A stretch of 64,000 nucleotides of DNA, taken from JBEKHT01 sp049511715. GTDB lineage: Bacteria; Chloroflexota; Anaerolineae; Anaerolineales; RBG-16-64-43. Below are positions 43,646-52,149 of this stretch, in pieces (within the stretch, counting starts at the first letter, position 1; each line of letters begins with the position of its first letter). The position numbers were made by a program, and so were the translations under genes. The stretch is taken from contig JBEKXU010000009.1 in assembly GCA_049511715.1 (NCBI GenBank), forward strand, positions 1-64,000. The letters run 5' to 3'. The notes beneath the pieces were generated by a model. It saw only the letters and a list, made by a program, of their open reading frames with translations. It made no database searches and was not told the origin of the DNA.

Positions 43646-44468
43646 TGTTATCCATATAAATAATGGGCAACCAATGACTACTTTGGTCGCTTAGAGGCGG
43701 ATGAGAGATCAGGATCCGAGCTGCTTTGCGAGCACTTGGGCCATGCTGACGGAGGATCTCTTGTTCCTCTGCTTACCGGTCACAGCCAAGCCTGTTTCCG
43801 TCGAAAAACTCTGGCCCGATTGGGCAACCATCGTGGAGGACTCTTGTCCGGCGAACGCAAACAGTACCCCGCCCGTAAGACCACTTCCACGGGAAGCCGT
43901 GCGGACCCTTGATCGGCTCCAAGGATGTGGGGGACATAGTGAGGAACCTCCTCGGCGCCCATCAATTCGGGGAGCAGGCGCAGTGTGCGCGCGCAGTTGC
44001 AATCCGCATAGATGTCATCCAGCAGAAGTCGGGCTTGTTGGTCGACCTTGCAAACCGACACGACGAGTTCGTCCTCTGGGGATTTCCGAATCGAGGGCCT
44101 TCTTTCCGTGGACCGAAGGCGTCAGTCGGTTGCAAGGGTCTTGAGCGGGGGAAGGGGGCCTTCGTCGGCACGCGTGGGAGGCCTGCCTTTCTGCCTGGCG
44201 CGCGACTCATGACGGTAGGCCGCCCCCGCCCGGGTCGCCCTGGCCGGCGGACGGAAGGATCCGTTCCAGATTCGCGGAGCCTCGTCGTCGAATAACATTC
44301 GCTGGATTTGGGTTCTCAGGATGTGGGTTCCAGAGGCGGGGAGGGCTCCGACCGGCGTCCAGCACTCCTTTGCCGACTGGGTTAGGCCGAGCTTCAGGGG
44401 GTGGCCTTCCGGCAATTTTCCAAGAAGGGGATAGGGGGCAGGTCGATTCCGCAACCGGGCGACTGGAC
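43646..44468. other. Gap with a possible decayed gene (43709-44061, minus)
   Basis: About 820 bases without an intact gene. On the minus strand one frame (44061-43780) reads DDIYADCNCARTLRLLPELMGAEEVP and a second (to 43709) continues VLFAFAGQESSTMVAQSGQSF, both less low-complexity than chance frames elsewhere in the window. They could be two pieces of one frameshifted gene, but I recognise no family and give this little weight. The rest holds nothing I can name. Confidence 0.2.
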
Positions 44469-45275
44469 TCAGTCCCTGTCCGGAGGCTCATCCACGATGA
44501 TCATCACGCGGAATGCCTCGGCGTAAGCCAAGCCTTGTTTCTTTCCGTCTTCGGCTGCCCATCCGCGGATTCGTTTTCCGACATCCTCGTTCCCGATCTG
44601 GCTGCGGTGTTGCCTCAAGGCCTCGATCTTCACTGGCAGCGTCTCGGTGATGTCGATCCACACGTCTGGACGATCCGACCCGTGCAGGAATACCCGATGC
44701 GGGTTGTGGGGCTGCAGGCCTTCCTCGAGCAGATCGGGGAAGGACAGGCGGGAACCGGCCGAGGGAAAGGCAGCATCACAGGCAGCATCGGCGGCCGCGC
44801 GATGGTCCGGATGGTTCATGTAGCTGTTTCCATAGAAGCGCACTGTGGGATCACCACAAACGACGACCTCAGGTCGGAACTTGCGGATCAGCCGGGTCAG
44901 ATCTTTGCGCAGACGAAGTGAAGCCTCCAGTTCCCCGTCCGGATAGTGTAGAAAGACCGTCTCTTGGATGCCCAAGACGTGAGCGGCACGTAGCTGCTCT
45001 TCCCGCCGAATTCCTGCCAGTTCCGTGCGGAAGGACCCATCCTTGGAGGGGTCGTTGCTGCCGGCTTCCCCGTCGGTGACGATGACCGACAGAATTTCGC
45101 TGCCAGCCCGGGCCCACTTGGCCAGACTTCCAGCCACCGTGAACTCCTGGTCATCAGGGTGGGCGTGGATAGAAATAACCCTCTTCGGCGTAGCTGGCTC
45201 CTGGGCCGCCTGCGGCTTACGTATGCGCATTTCAGGTATGGGAGCGTCTGTCAGATTGGGCTCATACTCGGGCAT
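44469..45275 (-). CDS. PIG-L family deacetylase
   Basis: This 268-residue protein has the LmbE/PIG-L fold: SIHAHPDDQEFTVAGSLAKW near residue 36 carries the AHPDD metal and catalytic motif, and MNHPDHRAAADAA supplies the third zinc ligand (His). Such enzymes remove N-acetyl groups from sugars such as GlcNAc-inositol or chitooligosaccharides; the substrate here is not evident. The first 30 residues are a poorly conserved Pro-rich extension. It stands alone, upstream of the gap next to the IS30 region. Confidence 0.9.
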   Translation of the reverse strand: MPEYEPNLTDAPIPEMRIRKPQAAQEPATPKRVISIHAHPDDQEFTVAGSLAKWARAGSEILSVIVTDGEAGSNDPSKDGSFRTELAGIRREEQLRAAHVLGIQETVFLHYPDGELEASLRLRKDLTRLIRKFRPEVVVCGDPTVRFYGNSYMNHPDHRAAADAACDAAFPSAGSRLSFPDLLEEGLQPHNPHRVFLHGSDRPDVWIDITETLPVKIEALRQHRSQIGNEDVGKRIRGWAAEDGKKQGLAYAEAFRVMIIVDEPPDRD

Positions 45276-45504
45276 TTGTTCCTCTGGGAGAGATCCTCTC
45301 GATGCACGGTCCCCTCGTCCGCCGATCCGTCAGGCCCCGGCGCACCCGGCCGGCGCTCGGTGCGACCCAAGGGTCTCCAGTCGCGATCGTATCGGAGGGG
45401 CCGCGCTTCCTGGTCCGTGCGCTTAGGGAAGGGGCCCCGGGAGAGCCCCTTGGCTGGGAGGGTTTGGGTTGCCCTGGAGGTTGCCTCCTCCGCCGCAGGC
45501 TGGG

Positions 45505-47580
45505 CTACTCCTCCTCTTTTTGGCCAGCGGTTTCCTTCTGTTTGGAGGCAATGATCGGTTGAGCTACGTGGGAGGGGACTTGTTCGTAGTGAGAGAACTT
45601 CATGGTGAAGAGGCCACGCCCTCCGGTGATGGAACGCAGGTCGGTCGCGTATCGCAGCATCTCCGACTGGGGGATCAGCGCCGTAATGATGCTCTTGCCA
45701 CGATCGTTTTCCGCTCCCTGCACACGCGCCCTTCGCGTGTTGAGGTCACCCATCGCGTCGCCCATATTCGCCTCAGGTACGGTGACTTTGACCTCCATGA
45801 TGGGCTCCAGGAGCACGGGGGAGGCTCCCTGAACAGCCAACTTAAAGGCCTCTCGCCCGGCAATCTCGAACGCAATGGGTTTGGAGTCCACGGGGTGCTC
45901 CTTGCCATCGGTGACCGCCACTTTGATGTTGACGACTGGATAGCCGGCGATCACGCCCCGGCCCATCACGCCGCGAACGCCTTTCTCGATAGCCGGCATG
46001 TAGGAGGTGGAAATGGCGCCGCCAAAGACCTCATTGACGAACTCGAAATCCGACTCCGCTAGCGGCTCTACCCGCATGTGTACTTCGCCGAATTGTCCGG
46101 CCCCGCCCGTCTGTTTCTTGTGTCGATATTGGGAAGAACTGGGTTTGGTGATCGTCTCACGATACGGCACGCGCGGCGCTTCCACTTTGAGACCGACTTG
46201 GAATCGTGAATCCGCCCGCCGGATGGCGACATCAATGTGCTGATCCCCCATGCCGGTCAGAAGGGTCTGCTGGGTGCTCGGTTCGTTGTGCCACAAGAGG
46301 GTCATATCCTCCTCACACAAGCGGGTGAGCGTGGAGGAGATTTTTGCGGCATCCGCCTGCGTCTTGGGGGTGACAGCCACGGCATAGAGAGCATCGGGGT
46401 ATTTGGGGACCGGTAGGCTGAGGAGATGGGAGCGCTCGCACAAGGTGTCCCCGGTCGAGGAGGCCGAGAGTTTTGCCACGGTTCCGATATCGCCGGCGTG
46501 CAAGCGGGGAATTGGCATTTGCTCCTTTCCGCGAGGGATCTGCAGGGTGCCTACGCGTTCCTCTGTCTGCTTGCTTGAGTTCCAGATTCGGCTGTCAGAG
46601 GCCAGCACTCCGGAGTAGATCCGCAGGTAGGTCATTCTACCGACGAAGGGATCGGCGGTCGTTTTCCATACATAGACAGCCAGAGGTCCGGAATCGGAGC
46701 AGTGCAATTCCTCCTCGCCAGTTCCCGCCCGGACAGGGATTGGAGGAATGTCGCTAGGAGCCGGAAGGAGATCCACGATTCCCTGCAATAAGGGATCGAG
46801 ACCCATCTGGGCAGTGGAGGCGGCAAGGAAGACAGGAACATAGAGGCGGGAGAGAACCGCCTTGCGAAGACCCCGTTTGACCTCATCGGCACTCAGGGCC
46901 TCGCCGGCCAGGTATTTCTCCAGCAGGGCATCGTCTCCCTCAGCCGCCGCTTCGACCAGGGCGGTCCGGGCCTCCTCGGCAGACTCGCGGAGCTCGGAGG
47001 GGATCTCCTCCAGCTGCTCCCCGCTCCCCCGTCGCGCTTTCATCGCCAGGAGATCGATCACGCCTCGGAATCCCTGCTTTTCGCCCCAGGGCAGTTCTAC
47101 CGGTATTAGCTTGGTGCCGGAGAGGGCCTGGGCAGAGGCGAGGGCGCCCTCAAAGTTGGCGTTCTCTCGGTCCATTTTTGAGATCACCACGAATCGGGGG
47201 AGCCGGAATTCCTCGATGTGTTGCCACACAATTTCGGTCCCAACTTCCACACCCGCCACCGAGTCCACCAGCACCAGGGCCGCGTCAGCGACCCGCAGCG
47301 ATGAGATCACTTCGCCAATAAAATCGGAGAATCCGGGCGAATCCAGAAAGTTGATCTTCGACTCGTGGTATTCCACGGGCAAGACTGAAGTGTACAGCGA
47401 GATCCTCCGACGAATCTCTTCCTCGTCGAAGTCGGACACTGTGTTCCCTTCTTCCACTTTGCCCATTCGGGTGGTTGTTCCAGTCGCGAACAGGAAGGCC
47501 TCGACCAGCGAGGTCTTTCCTGACCCGCCGTGACCTACGAGCGCCACGTTGCGGATCCTATCGGGGAGATATTCTTTCAT
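45505..47580 (-). CDS. EF-G2-like translational GTPase
   Basis: This 691-residue protein has all EF-G domains in order, including the domain IV GAGQFGEVHMRVEP and GGAISTSYMPAIEKGVRGVM segments and the C-terminal MEVKVTVPEANMGDAMGDLNTRRARV. It differs from canonical EF-G in the GTPase domain: G1 is GHGGSGKTSL rather than GHVDHGKTT, the G3 motif DTPGH is DSPGF (catalytic His to Phe84), and NKMD is SKMD (134-137). This fits the paralogous EF-G-2 group rather than fusA. No str-operon genes are near. The gene has a strong promoter, and its ATG is at 47580. Confidence 0.92.
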   Translation of the reverse strand: MKEYLPDRIRNVALVGHGGSGKTSLVEAFLFATGTTTRMGKVEEGNTVSDFDEEEIRRRISLYTSVLPVEYHESKINFLDSPGFSDFIGEVISSLRVADAALVLVDSVAGVEVGTEIVWQHIEEFRLPRFVVISKMDRENANFEGALASAQALSGTKLIPVELPWGEKQGFRGVIDLLAMKARRGSGEQLEEIPSELRESAEEARTALVEAAAEGDDALLEKYLAGEALSADEVKRGLRKAVLSRLYVPVFLAASTAQMGLDPLLQGIVDLLPAPSDIPPIPVRAGTGEEELHCSDSGPLAVYVWKTTADPFVGRMTYLRIYSGVLASDSRIWNSSKQTEERVGTLQIPRGKEQMPIPRLHAGDIGTVAKLSASSTGDTLCERSHLLSLPVPKYPDALYAVAVTPKTQADAAKISSTLTRLCEEDMTLLWHNEPSTQQTLLTGMGDQHIDVAIRRADSRFQVGLKVEAPRVPYRETITKPSSSQYRHKKQTGGAGQFGEVHMRVEPLAESDFEFVNEVFGGAISTSYMPAIEKGVRGVMGRGVIAGYPVVNIKVAVTDGKEHPVDSKPIAFEIAGREAFKLAVQGASPVLLEPIMEVKVTVPEANMGDAMGDLNTRRARVQGAENDRGKSIITALIPQSEMLRYATDLRSITGGRGLFTMKFSHYEQVPSHVAQPIIASKQKETAGQKEEE

Positions 47581-47678
47581 GAGATTGCCGATGCCTCCAG
47601 GGCTCGAGAACGCCCTCGGTTCCCGGGATGGGGAATAGTTTTGCGCCGATCAACGATCGTACGGGGCAAGCGTCGGGA

Positions 47679-47707
47679 ATTGTAAAAGAGGAGCAAAGGG
47701 TTGTCAA
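47679..47707 (-). promoter_or_regulatory. Strong promoter of the EF-G2-like gene
   Basis: On the minus strand a perfect TTGACA (47707-47702) and TACAAT (47684-47679) are separated by 17 bases. The predicted transcript starts near 47672, about 92 bases before the ATG. It is the best sigma-70 type match I found in the window. Confidence 0.8.
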
Positions 47708-47758
47708 AGGGGTTCGCGGAACCATGGCCCAAGCTTGAGACGGTGGTATCCGCCTGTC

Positions 47759-49312
47759 TCAAGTTGCCTCTCCGCCGCGGCTGGGAGAACGCCTCAGGAA
47801 GGGAGCCCCCGGCGGGCCGCTGGGGCGGCCCTGCTTTCGTGAGCGGACCGCCCGAATCACTTCGAGCGTCATCGCCGATGCCAGGAGACAGAGCAAAGGC
47901 TCGAACGGAACTCGAAATCTGCCGTCTCCTGATGCTCCCGGCGCGTAGAAGAGAATCGCCGAGGGCAGGCCCAGCGCCACCAGGGCCTGCCAGCGTTTCT
48001 TCCAGAAGAGCCACAGCAGGCCAAGCGCCGAGGCGGCGTAGAGAGGCACATAGAAAAGGAGCAGGGCGGCGGTCACCCCCAGGACCAGCGGTTGCCCCAG
48101 GGCGCCGAGGGCGGGGGAGAGGTCGCTGCCCGGCGCGACCACCTCCGGCAAGCGGCCGGGGACGAGAAACTGCACGATGTAACTAACCCCTGGTCGCAAC
48201 GTGCCGAAGCTGTCGACCAGATTGAACCAAGCGGATTCGAGGGGATGCGCCAGGATAATGCGATAGGCAATTTGGGACTCAAGGGCCGCCTGCTGGATCG
48301 GAGTGGCCGGGGAGGCATGGGTGGCCTGAAACTGGGCCAGCCTCCTCTGGTACAGGGCATGGACCTGATCACTCCCCTTGGAGAATCCAATCCCCTGCTC
48401 GTGAGCAACAATCGAGGCGCTCGTGTAGAAGGCGAGGTTGTCGGCACCGATGGTGGACAGGATGGGGGTGCGGAACTGTGCGCTGGTATAGGCCAGCCAG
48501 GGCCCCGTCGCAATGGCAGCTCCAAGGGCGAGAGGCAGGAGCTTGACAAGAGCTGAGCGGAAAGGCTGGTGCAGCAGGATCATCAAGATGACCCAAGGGA
48601 TCAGGAGCTCGGCAATGGGCCGGGTAACGAGAGCCAACCCGAGGAACAGGCCAGCCAGCAGCGCGTTCAGCCAGGAGAGTTCCCTGGCCGAGAGCCACAG
48701 CGTTAGAAGAAGTAGGGTGGTGAAGAGTATGTCGGTCAGGACAACCCCTGATAGAACTGTCGGCAGCGGGGCTAGCAGCCAGAGGACTGCCGCCACCCAT
48801 CCAGCGGCTCGAGACTTCAAGACCCGTTGCGCAATCCCAATGAGCAGAAAAGCCCCCAGGGTTTGCAGGGCGGCTTGGGCTAGCGCCACCACAAGCATCG
48901 AGTGGCCACCCAGGAAATAAAGCGCCGCAAGCAACAGGGGATAGCCCGGCGTTCTCATAACGTCCAGGGTGAAAGGAGGCGATTCGTCAAGCGAGAAGAC
49001 GTGATGGTCAAGAAGGTTTTGGGCCAGGGTCTGGTATTGTTGCGAGTCCCCTGGAGGAGTGGCGCGGCCGGGATCCTCCTGCACCAGACGCAGGACCGGC
49101 GCGTGGACCGCAAGGGAAAGGAGTATCAAAGCGCCTACGGTCCCGAGCAGTTCCCGCGCCCCTGCACGACCCGCCCTCCGCCCGTCTTCTGCTGGCTGTC
49201 TAGACTCGAACACTTGGCTCCCCAATCTGCCCCCCCTTCGTTGAAACCGCCGTGTGGAGGCCTTTCGCGCAGCCTCCTTCCCCACCGGGGCCGTTACCCC
49301 TGAGTCGCGCAA
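47759..49312 (-). CDS. GT39/ArnT-like membrane glycosyltransferase
   Basis: This protein of up to 517 residues has about ten membrane helices from residue 55 on and the layout of the GT39/PMT_2 family, which transfers sugars from polyprenyl-phosphate donors outside the membrane. The first outer loop has the acidic GDSQQYQTLAQNLLD, and a later loop has VMRTPGYPLLLA, the R-x-P-G-Y motif of these enzymes. The TTG start at 49312 gives an Arg-rich tail of about 50 residues that may be untranslated; the true start cannot be fixed. Donor and acceptor are unknown. Confidence 0.8.
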   Translation of the reverse strand: MRDSGVTAPVGKEAARKASTRRFQRRGGRLGSQVFESRQPAEDGRRAGRAGARELLGTVGALILLSLAVHAPVLRLVQEDPGRATPPGDSQQYQTLAQNLLDHHVFSLDESPPFTLDVMRTPGYPLLLAALYFLGGHSMLVVALAQAALQTLGAFLLIGIAQRVLKSRAAGWVAAVLWLLAPLPTVLSGVVLTDILFTTLLLLTLWLSARELSWLNALLAGLFLGLALVTRPIAELLIPWVILMILLHQPFRSALVKLLPLALGAAIATGPWLAYTSAQFRTPILSTIGADNLAFYTSASIVAHEQGIGFSKGSDQVHALYQRRLAQFQATHASPATPIQQAALESQIAYRIILAHPLESAWFNLVDSFGTLRPGVSYIVQFLVPGRLPEVVAPGSDLSPALGALGQPLVLGVTAALLLFYVPLYAASALGLLWLFWKKRWQALVALGLPSAILFYAPGASGDGRFRVPFEPLLCLLASAMTLEVIRAVRSRKQGRPSGPPGAPFLRRSPSRGGEAT

Positions 49313-49454
49313 AGAGAGCAGCTTTGGTGCGGGTCTGTTCCAGCATCACCTGCTTGACGCCAGGTCCTGCTCGTCGGGGCGGGACTCGGAAAGCATCGGT
49401 CCGGACTAGCGGCGACCGGCACCCCAGCGATCGGCGAAGTCGAGCGGCAACTCG

Positions 49455-49583
49455 CTAAGGACGCGCGAAGCTATATAGGATAAAGGAGAGAATCACGAGC
49501 AACCCGATCACGGCCACGATGATGTTCTGGATTCGACGGCGGCGCACCTCGCGGGTTTCTCGTTTGGTCTTTTGTGGCGGCAT
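49455..49583 (-). CDS. Small 42-residue single-pass membrane protein
   Basis: ATG at 49583 opens a 42-codon frame ending at TAG (49455-49457). The product starts MPPQKTKRETREVRRRRIQN, strongly basic, followed by one hydrophobic helix (IIVAVIGLLVILSFILYSF) and a short end. The basic side should stay in the cytoplasm. AGGAGCGAG precedes the start. It lies 40 bases downstream of uvrC on the same strand. The clear charge-then-helix pattern and the ribosome-binding site argue for a real gene; function unknown. Confidence 0.7.
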   Translation of the reverse strand: MPPQKTKRETREVRRRRIQNIIVAVIGLLVILSFILYSFARP

Positions 49584-49623
49584 GGTTCCAGTCTCGCTCC
49601 TAGATGGTGACTGGAGATCCGGC

Positions 49624-51483
49624 TCACAAGCCTTGCTTGAGTCGGGCTGCTAGGTCGCGATTGATCCCCGGCACGCGGCTGAGCTCCTCCAGCGAGGCTT
49701 TGCGAATCCCCTCCACATCGGCAAAAGCCTTGAGCAGCGCACGGCGGCGCGCCGGGCCAATTCCAGGAATCTCCTCCAGCTGCGAGGCCAGGCCTCGCCT
49801 CTCCCGAATTTGCCGATGGTGGGAGATGGCAAAACGGTGGGCCTCGTCGCGCACCCGTTGAACGAGAAACAAGGCTTGCGAGGTGCGCGGAAGGAGAATG
49901 GAATCCGGTTTCTCCGGAAGGAACAGCTCCTCTTGCTGCTTGGCAAGTGCCGCCGCCGGCACTCGTTGCCGAAGGTCGAACTCTTGCAGCACCGTCAAGG
50001 CTTGGCCGAGTTGCCCTTTTCCTCCATCGATGAGGAGAAGGTCGGGGAGCAAAGCGAAAGAGGGGTCCGGTTTCCGCCCGATGGGAAGGGATCCGCCATT
50101 GATCTCGGCCCAGCGGCGGAACCGCCGCCGCAGAGCCTCCTGCAAGCTGGCAAAATCGTCCGGTCCCTGCACACTGCGGATAATGAAGCGGCGGTAGTGA
50201 GCTTTGCGTGGAGCGCCCTGCTCGAACACGACCATGCTGGCGGTAATGGCTGTGCCTTGCGTGTTGGAAATGTCGAAACACTCAATTCGCGCTGGCGGAC
50301 AGGGCAAGATCAGGGCTTGCTGGAGTTCGGAAAGGGCCTCGACTTGTTTGGAACGGTCGGCGGCCCGCTGAGCCCGGAGGGAATTCAGCGTCTCCTGTGC
50401 GTTTTCGGTGGCCATCTCGACTAATTGACGCCTTATCCCCTCCCGAGGAGCCCGAAGATCGGACTTTTTTCCCTCCTGTTTCGACCGAAGCCAGAGTTCG
50501 ATAACCTCGCCTTGCTCGATGGACGAGGGGACCAGCACTTCGGCCGGAACGTAGGTTGCCTGGTCATAGAACTGGATCAAGAACTGCCTCAGGATCTCCC
50601 CCTCGGAGATTCCCTCCGTGCCGTCCAGCACGAAGTACTCTCGCCCGATCAGGCGGCCCTCTCGGACGAGGAAAACCTGCACACAGGCCTCATTCTCCGC
50701 TCTGGCCAGGGCAACGACGTCGGCGTCCAGTCGCTCGGGCGTGATCACCTTCTGCTTCTCGATTACCCGGCTGATGGCATCCAATTGGTCGCGCAGGCCT
50801 GCCGCCTGCTCAAACCGCAATTCCTCGGACTGCCGCGCCATTTCTGTCTTAAGGCGGTTGACGATTGATTCCGTTTCACCTTGGAGAAAACGGCAAAGAT
50901 CGTCGATCGTCTGGCGGTATTGAGGTTGCCCGATCGCTCCAATGCAGGGAGCGCTGCACAAATGCAGGTCATACCACAGGCAGGCGCGCTTGTCCTGTCC
51001 GGTAATTACCCGATCGCAGGTCAGGTAGGGAAAGATCTTGCGCAGCAAATCCAAAGTCTGGTGAACCGCCCAAACGCTGGTGTACGGTCCGAAGTAGCGG
51101 CCGCCATCGTTTTCCAGCTGGCGCGTAAGCGTCACCTTCGGATATGGATCGGCCCAGTGAACCTTGATGTACGGATACCGCTTGTCGTCTTTGAGCCGGA
51201 CGTTGTACTTGGGACGGTAGCGCTTGATCAGGTTCATCTCGAGGATCAAGGCCTCCAGTTCCGAGGCCACCACAATCCATTCCAAGTCCGTGATCTGACG
51301 TACCAGTTGCGTGGTCCGAGGGGTGAGATCGGCGCCGGGGTGAAAATAGGATCGCACACGACTCCGCAGATTCACCGCCTTGCCTACATAAATGACCTTG
51401 GCGGCAGAATCCTTCATCAGGTAGCACCCGGGCCTTTGCGGGAGGCTGTCCAAGACTGCTTTCAGATGGGGGGAAAGGTCCAT
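49624..51483 (-). CDS. uvrC: Excinuclease ABC subunit C
   Basis: This is the 619-residue UvrC nuclease, which makes both incisions in nucleotide excision repair. It shows the N-terminal GIY-YIG domain (GCYLMKDSAAKVIYVGKAVNLRSRV), the UVR segment near residues 200-235 for UvrB binding, the RNase H-like 3' half (ECFDISNTQGT, LLLIDGGKGQL), and C-terminal helix-hairpin-helix motifs (EEIPGIGPARRRALLKAF, LSRVPGINRDLAARL). The ATG at 51483 is the family start. A GC-rich hairpin is present in the leader just before it. uvrA and uvrB are not in this window. Confidence 0.97.
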   Translation of the reverse strand: MDLSPHLKAVLDSLPQRPGCYLMKDSAAKVIYVGKAVNLRSRVRSYFHPGADLTPRTTQLVRQITDLEWIVVASELEALILEMNLIKRYRPKYNVRLKDDKRYPYIKVHWADPYPKVTLTRQLENDGGRYFGPYTSVWAVHQTLDLLRKIFPYLTCDRVITGQDKRACLWYDLHLCSAPCIGAIGQPQYRQTIDDLCRFLQGETESIVNRLKTEMARQSEELRFEQAAGLRDQLDAISRVIEKQKVITPERLDADVVALARAENEACVQVFLVREGRLIGREYFVLDGTEGISEGEILRQFLIQFYDQATYVPAEVLVPSSIEQGEVIELWLRSKQEGKKSDLRAPREGIRRQLVEMATENAQETLNSLRAQRAADRSKQVEALSELQQALILPCPPARIECFDISNTQGTAITASMVVFEQGAPRKAHYRRFIIRSVQGPDDFASLQEALRRRFRRWAEINGGSLPIGRKPDPSFALLPDLLLIDGGKGQLGQALTVLQEFDLRQRVPAAALAKQQEELFLPEKPDSILLPRTSQALFLVQRVRDEAHRFAISHHRQIRERRGLASQLEEIPGIGPARRRALLKAFADVEGIRKASLEELSRVPGINRDLAARLKQGL

Positions 51484-52149
51484 CAGCGTGTGTGCCTAAC
51501 CATCCCCTTACGGGGAGGGGCCTCTTTTCGAAGAGATTCTAACACGCCGAGCCCGCGATTCTGGGAAGACCGGTGCGGCTGGCTTCGACCTCCCCGATTC
51601 TGCCTTGAGGCCCTGTGGTCGCGACACGGTTCGAGATGGATCCACGATCGATTCTCTCTTGCAATCAGGGGACGGCTGGAGGATGCGGGTGCCTGCCTCC
51701 GGAGGCCAACGCGGCTTGCCGAGGAAAGCCGGCCGCTCCGCGGAGCGGCATCCTGAGGCTGGGCGAAGACAGCCGGGGAAGCCCGCCCGTGCAGGTGCGA
51801 AAGCGGCGGTCTTGCCTCCGCATGGGCTGAGCGCGTTCTTCCCCATGTACTCGGGGGCGAAGGGTTGATGGCGAAGATCAACGAAGCACTTCAGGGAGGG
51901 CACGGCTGCGTCCAGCGGTCGACCCTTGTAATCGTTGCTCATGGAGCCTTCGGCGCAAGCGCCGGGCTCTCTCAAACCTGCTCCGGCCCGCTCGCAAGGG
52001 GCACCATCCCAGGCGATTTCATTCCCCTCGGGATGAGGTTCCTGACAATTCTCTTCGGGGCAATCTGGTCATCAAAAACCCGGACTCTCATGACCTGCGG
52101 GGTCCGTACCAGGATGGGGCCCAGCCGGGCTGGAGGGGAAACCCTCGAT
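51484..52149. other. Gap between smc and uvrC
   Basis: About 665 bases on the path from smc to uvrC, both on the minus strand. I see no gene. An imperfect GC-rich inverted repeat lies near 51943-51969 and might end the smc transcript. A clear uvrC promoter was not found. Confidence 0.35.

Noticed and set aside
43709..44061. A second broken gene on the minus strand
   Set aside because: Two adjacent frames read more protein-like than usual, but I recognise no family and the join is arbitrary. Mentioned only in the gap entry.
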